DNA from: a virus
Direction: 5' to 3' (one strand)
Length of the DNA: 38,962 nt
Virus record (IMG/VR): IMGVR_UViG_3300014962_000018
Location: 1-38,962 of that record
Position 1 is the stretch's first letter, and each line of letters opens with the position of its first letter. The position numbers and the translations under genes were made by a program. The notes below the pieces were generated by a model, which was not told the DNA's origin, made no database searches, and saw nothing but the letters and a program-made list of their open reading frames with translations. Shown here piece after piece: positions 38,815 to 38,962 of the stretch.

Positions 38815-38962
38815 ATGACCATAAATCCCAAACAGGTTTTGACCGAAGCCGAAAGCCTTATTGGCAAGCGCGGGCAGGACTACGGCGACATCGAGGATAA
38901 TTTCACGCATATCGCCAGCATTTTCACGATCATGACCGGCAAAAACTTTACCGCGCATGACG
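38815..38962 (+). CDS. DUF6378-like protein, 3' end cut by window
   Basis: Starts at the ATG at 38815, 2 nt after the portal stop, and runs off the window after 49 codons. TEAESLIGKRGQDYGDIEDN, then FTHIASIFTIMTG matches the start of a small conserved phage domain (DUF6378 as I recall). It is usually about 90-100 residues and of unknown function. Its presence between portal and capsid genes is unusual but packed in the operon. Confidence 0.65.
   Translation, partial: MTINPKQVLTEAESLIGKRGQDYGDIEDNFTHIASIFTIMTGKNFTAHD

Noticed and set aside
1-38962. tRNA genes, integrase, attachment sites
   Set aside because: No cloverleaf, recombinase motif or attachment repeat was recognised by eye. A tRNAscan-type search was not possible, so absence is not firm.

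Overview
The window reads as a large piece of a tailed double-stranded DNA phage genome with a short tail (podovirus-like). GC-rich coding, Ala/Arg-rich proteins and the flavour of the small early proteins suggest an alphaproteobacterial, possibly Rhizobiales, host; this is inference. No rRNA, tRNA, integrase or DNA polymerase was recognised. The packaging and portal genes end at the right edge, and tail genes are already running at the left edge. If the genome is circular or circularly permuted, the missing capsid genes lie outside the window between the two edges.

Region 1 (about 85-23971, + strand) is one tightly packed late operon with mostly 1-8 nt overlaps. It begins with two small unknown proteins. 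A tail-fibre/receptor-binding set follows: an Ala/Ser-rich repeat protein, a fibre adaptor-like protein, an S74-chaperone fibre, a Gly-rich adhesin-like protein, a gp12-like tail tube protein and a coiled-coil fibre with a discoidin-like domain. Next comes a T7-like internal core set: a gp13/GNAT-like protein, a gp14-like protein, a lysozyme-domain protein, a coiled-coil protein with 55-residue repeats, and a 2500-residue polyvalent protein with a zinc metallopeptidase motif. Four small accessory proteins (Dps-like, DUF6321-like, unknown, HNH-like) precede the lysis cassette: M15 endolysin, a tiny membrane peptide, holin, overlapping spanin pair and an XhlA-like protein.

Region 2 (23968-31047, - strand) is a polycistron of about 25 mostly tiny early genes. 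Many end in codons that double as the ribosome binding site of the next gene. They include ribbon-helix-helix, XRE and LuxR/sigma-type HTH proteins, a histone-H1-like basic protein, several one-helix membrane proteins and a set of related coiled-coil proteins.

Region 3 (31048-32730) is a control region. It has a divergent promoter, an unknown 163-residue gene with a good terminator, a ribbon-helix-helix gene and a 549-bp AT-rich stretch before the terminase. Six copies of one 17-bp operator-like dyad (GGA-N5-TCC core) mark the three start regions. Region 4 (32731-38962, + strand) holds terminase small and large subunits, a DNA methyltransferase, an unknown protein, a P22-like portal and the start of a DUF6378-like gene.

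The least expected signal is a dispersed 15-17 bp dyad (consensus TTACC-N5/6-GGTAA). I count 22 copies between 2.1 and 24.1 kb, about one per kilobase, mostly inside genes, and none in the remaining 15 kb.
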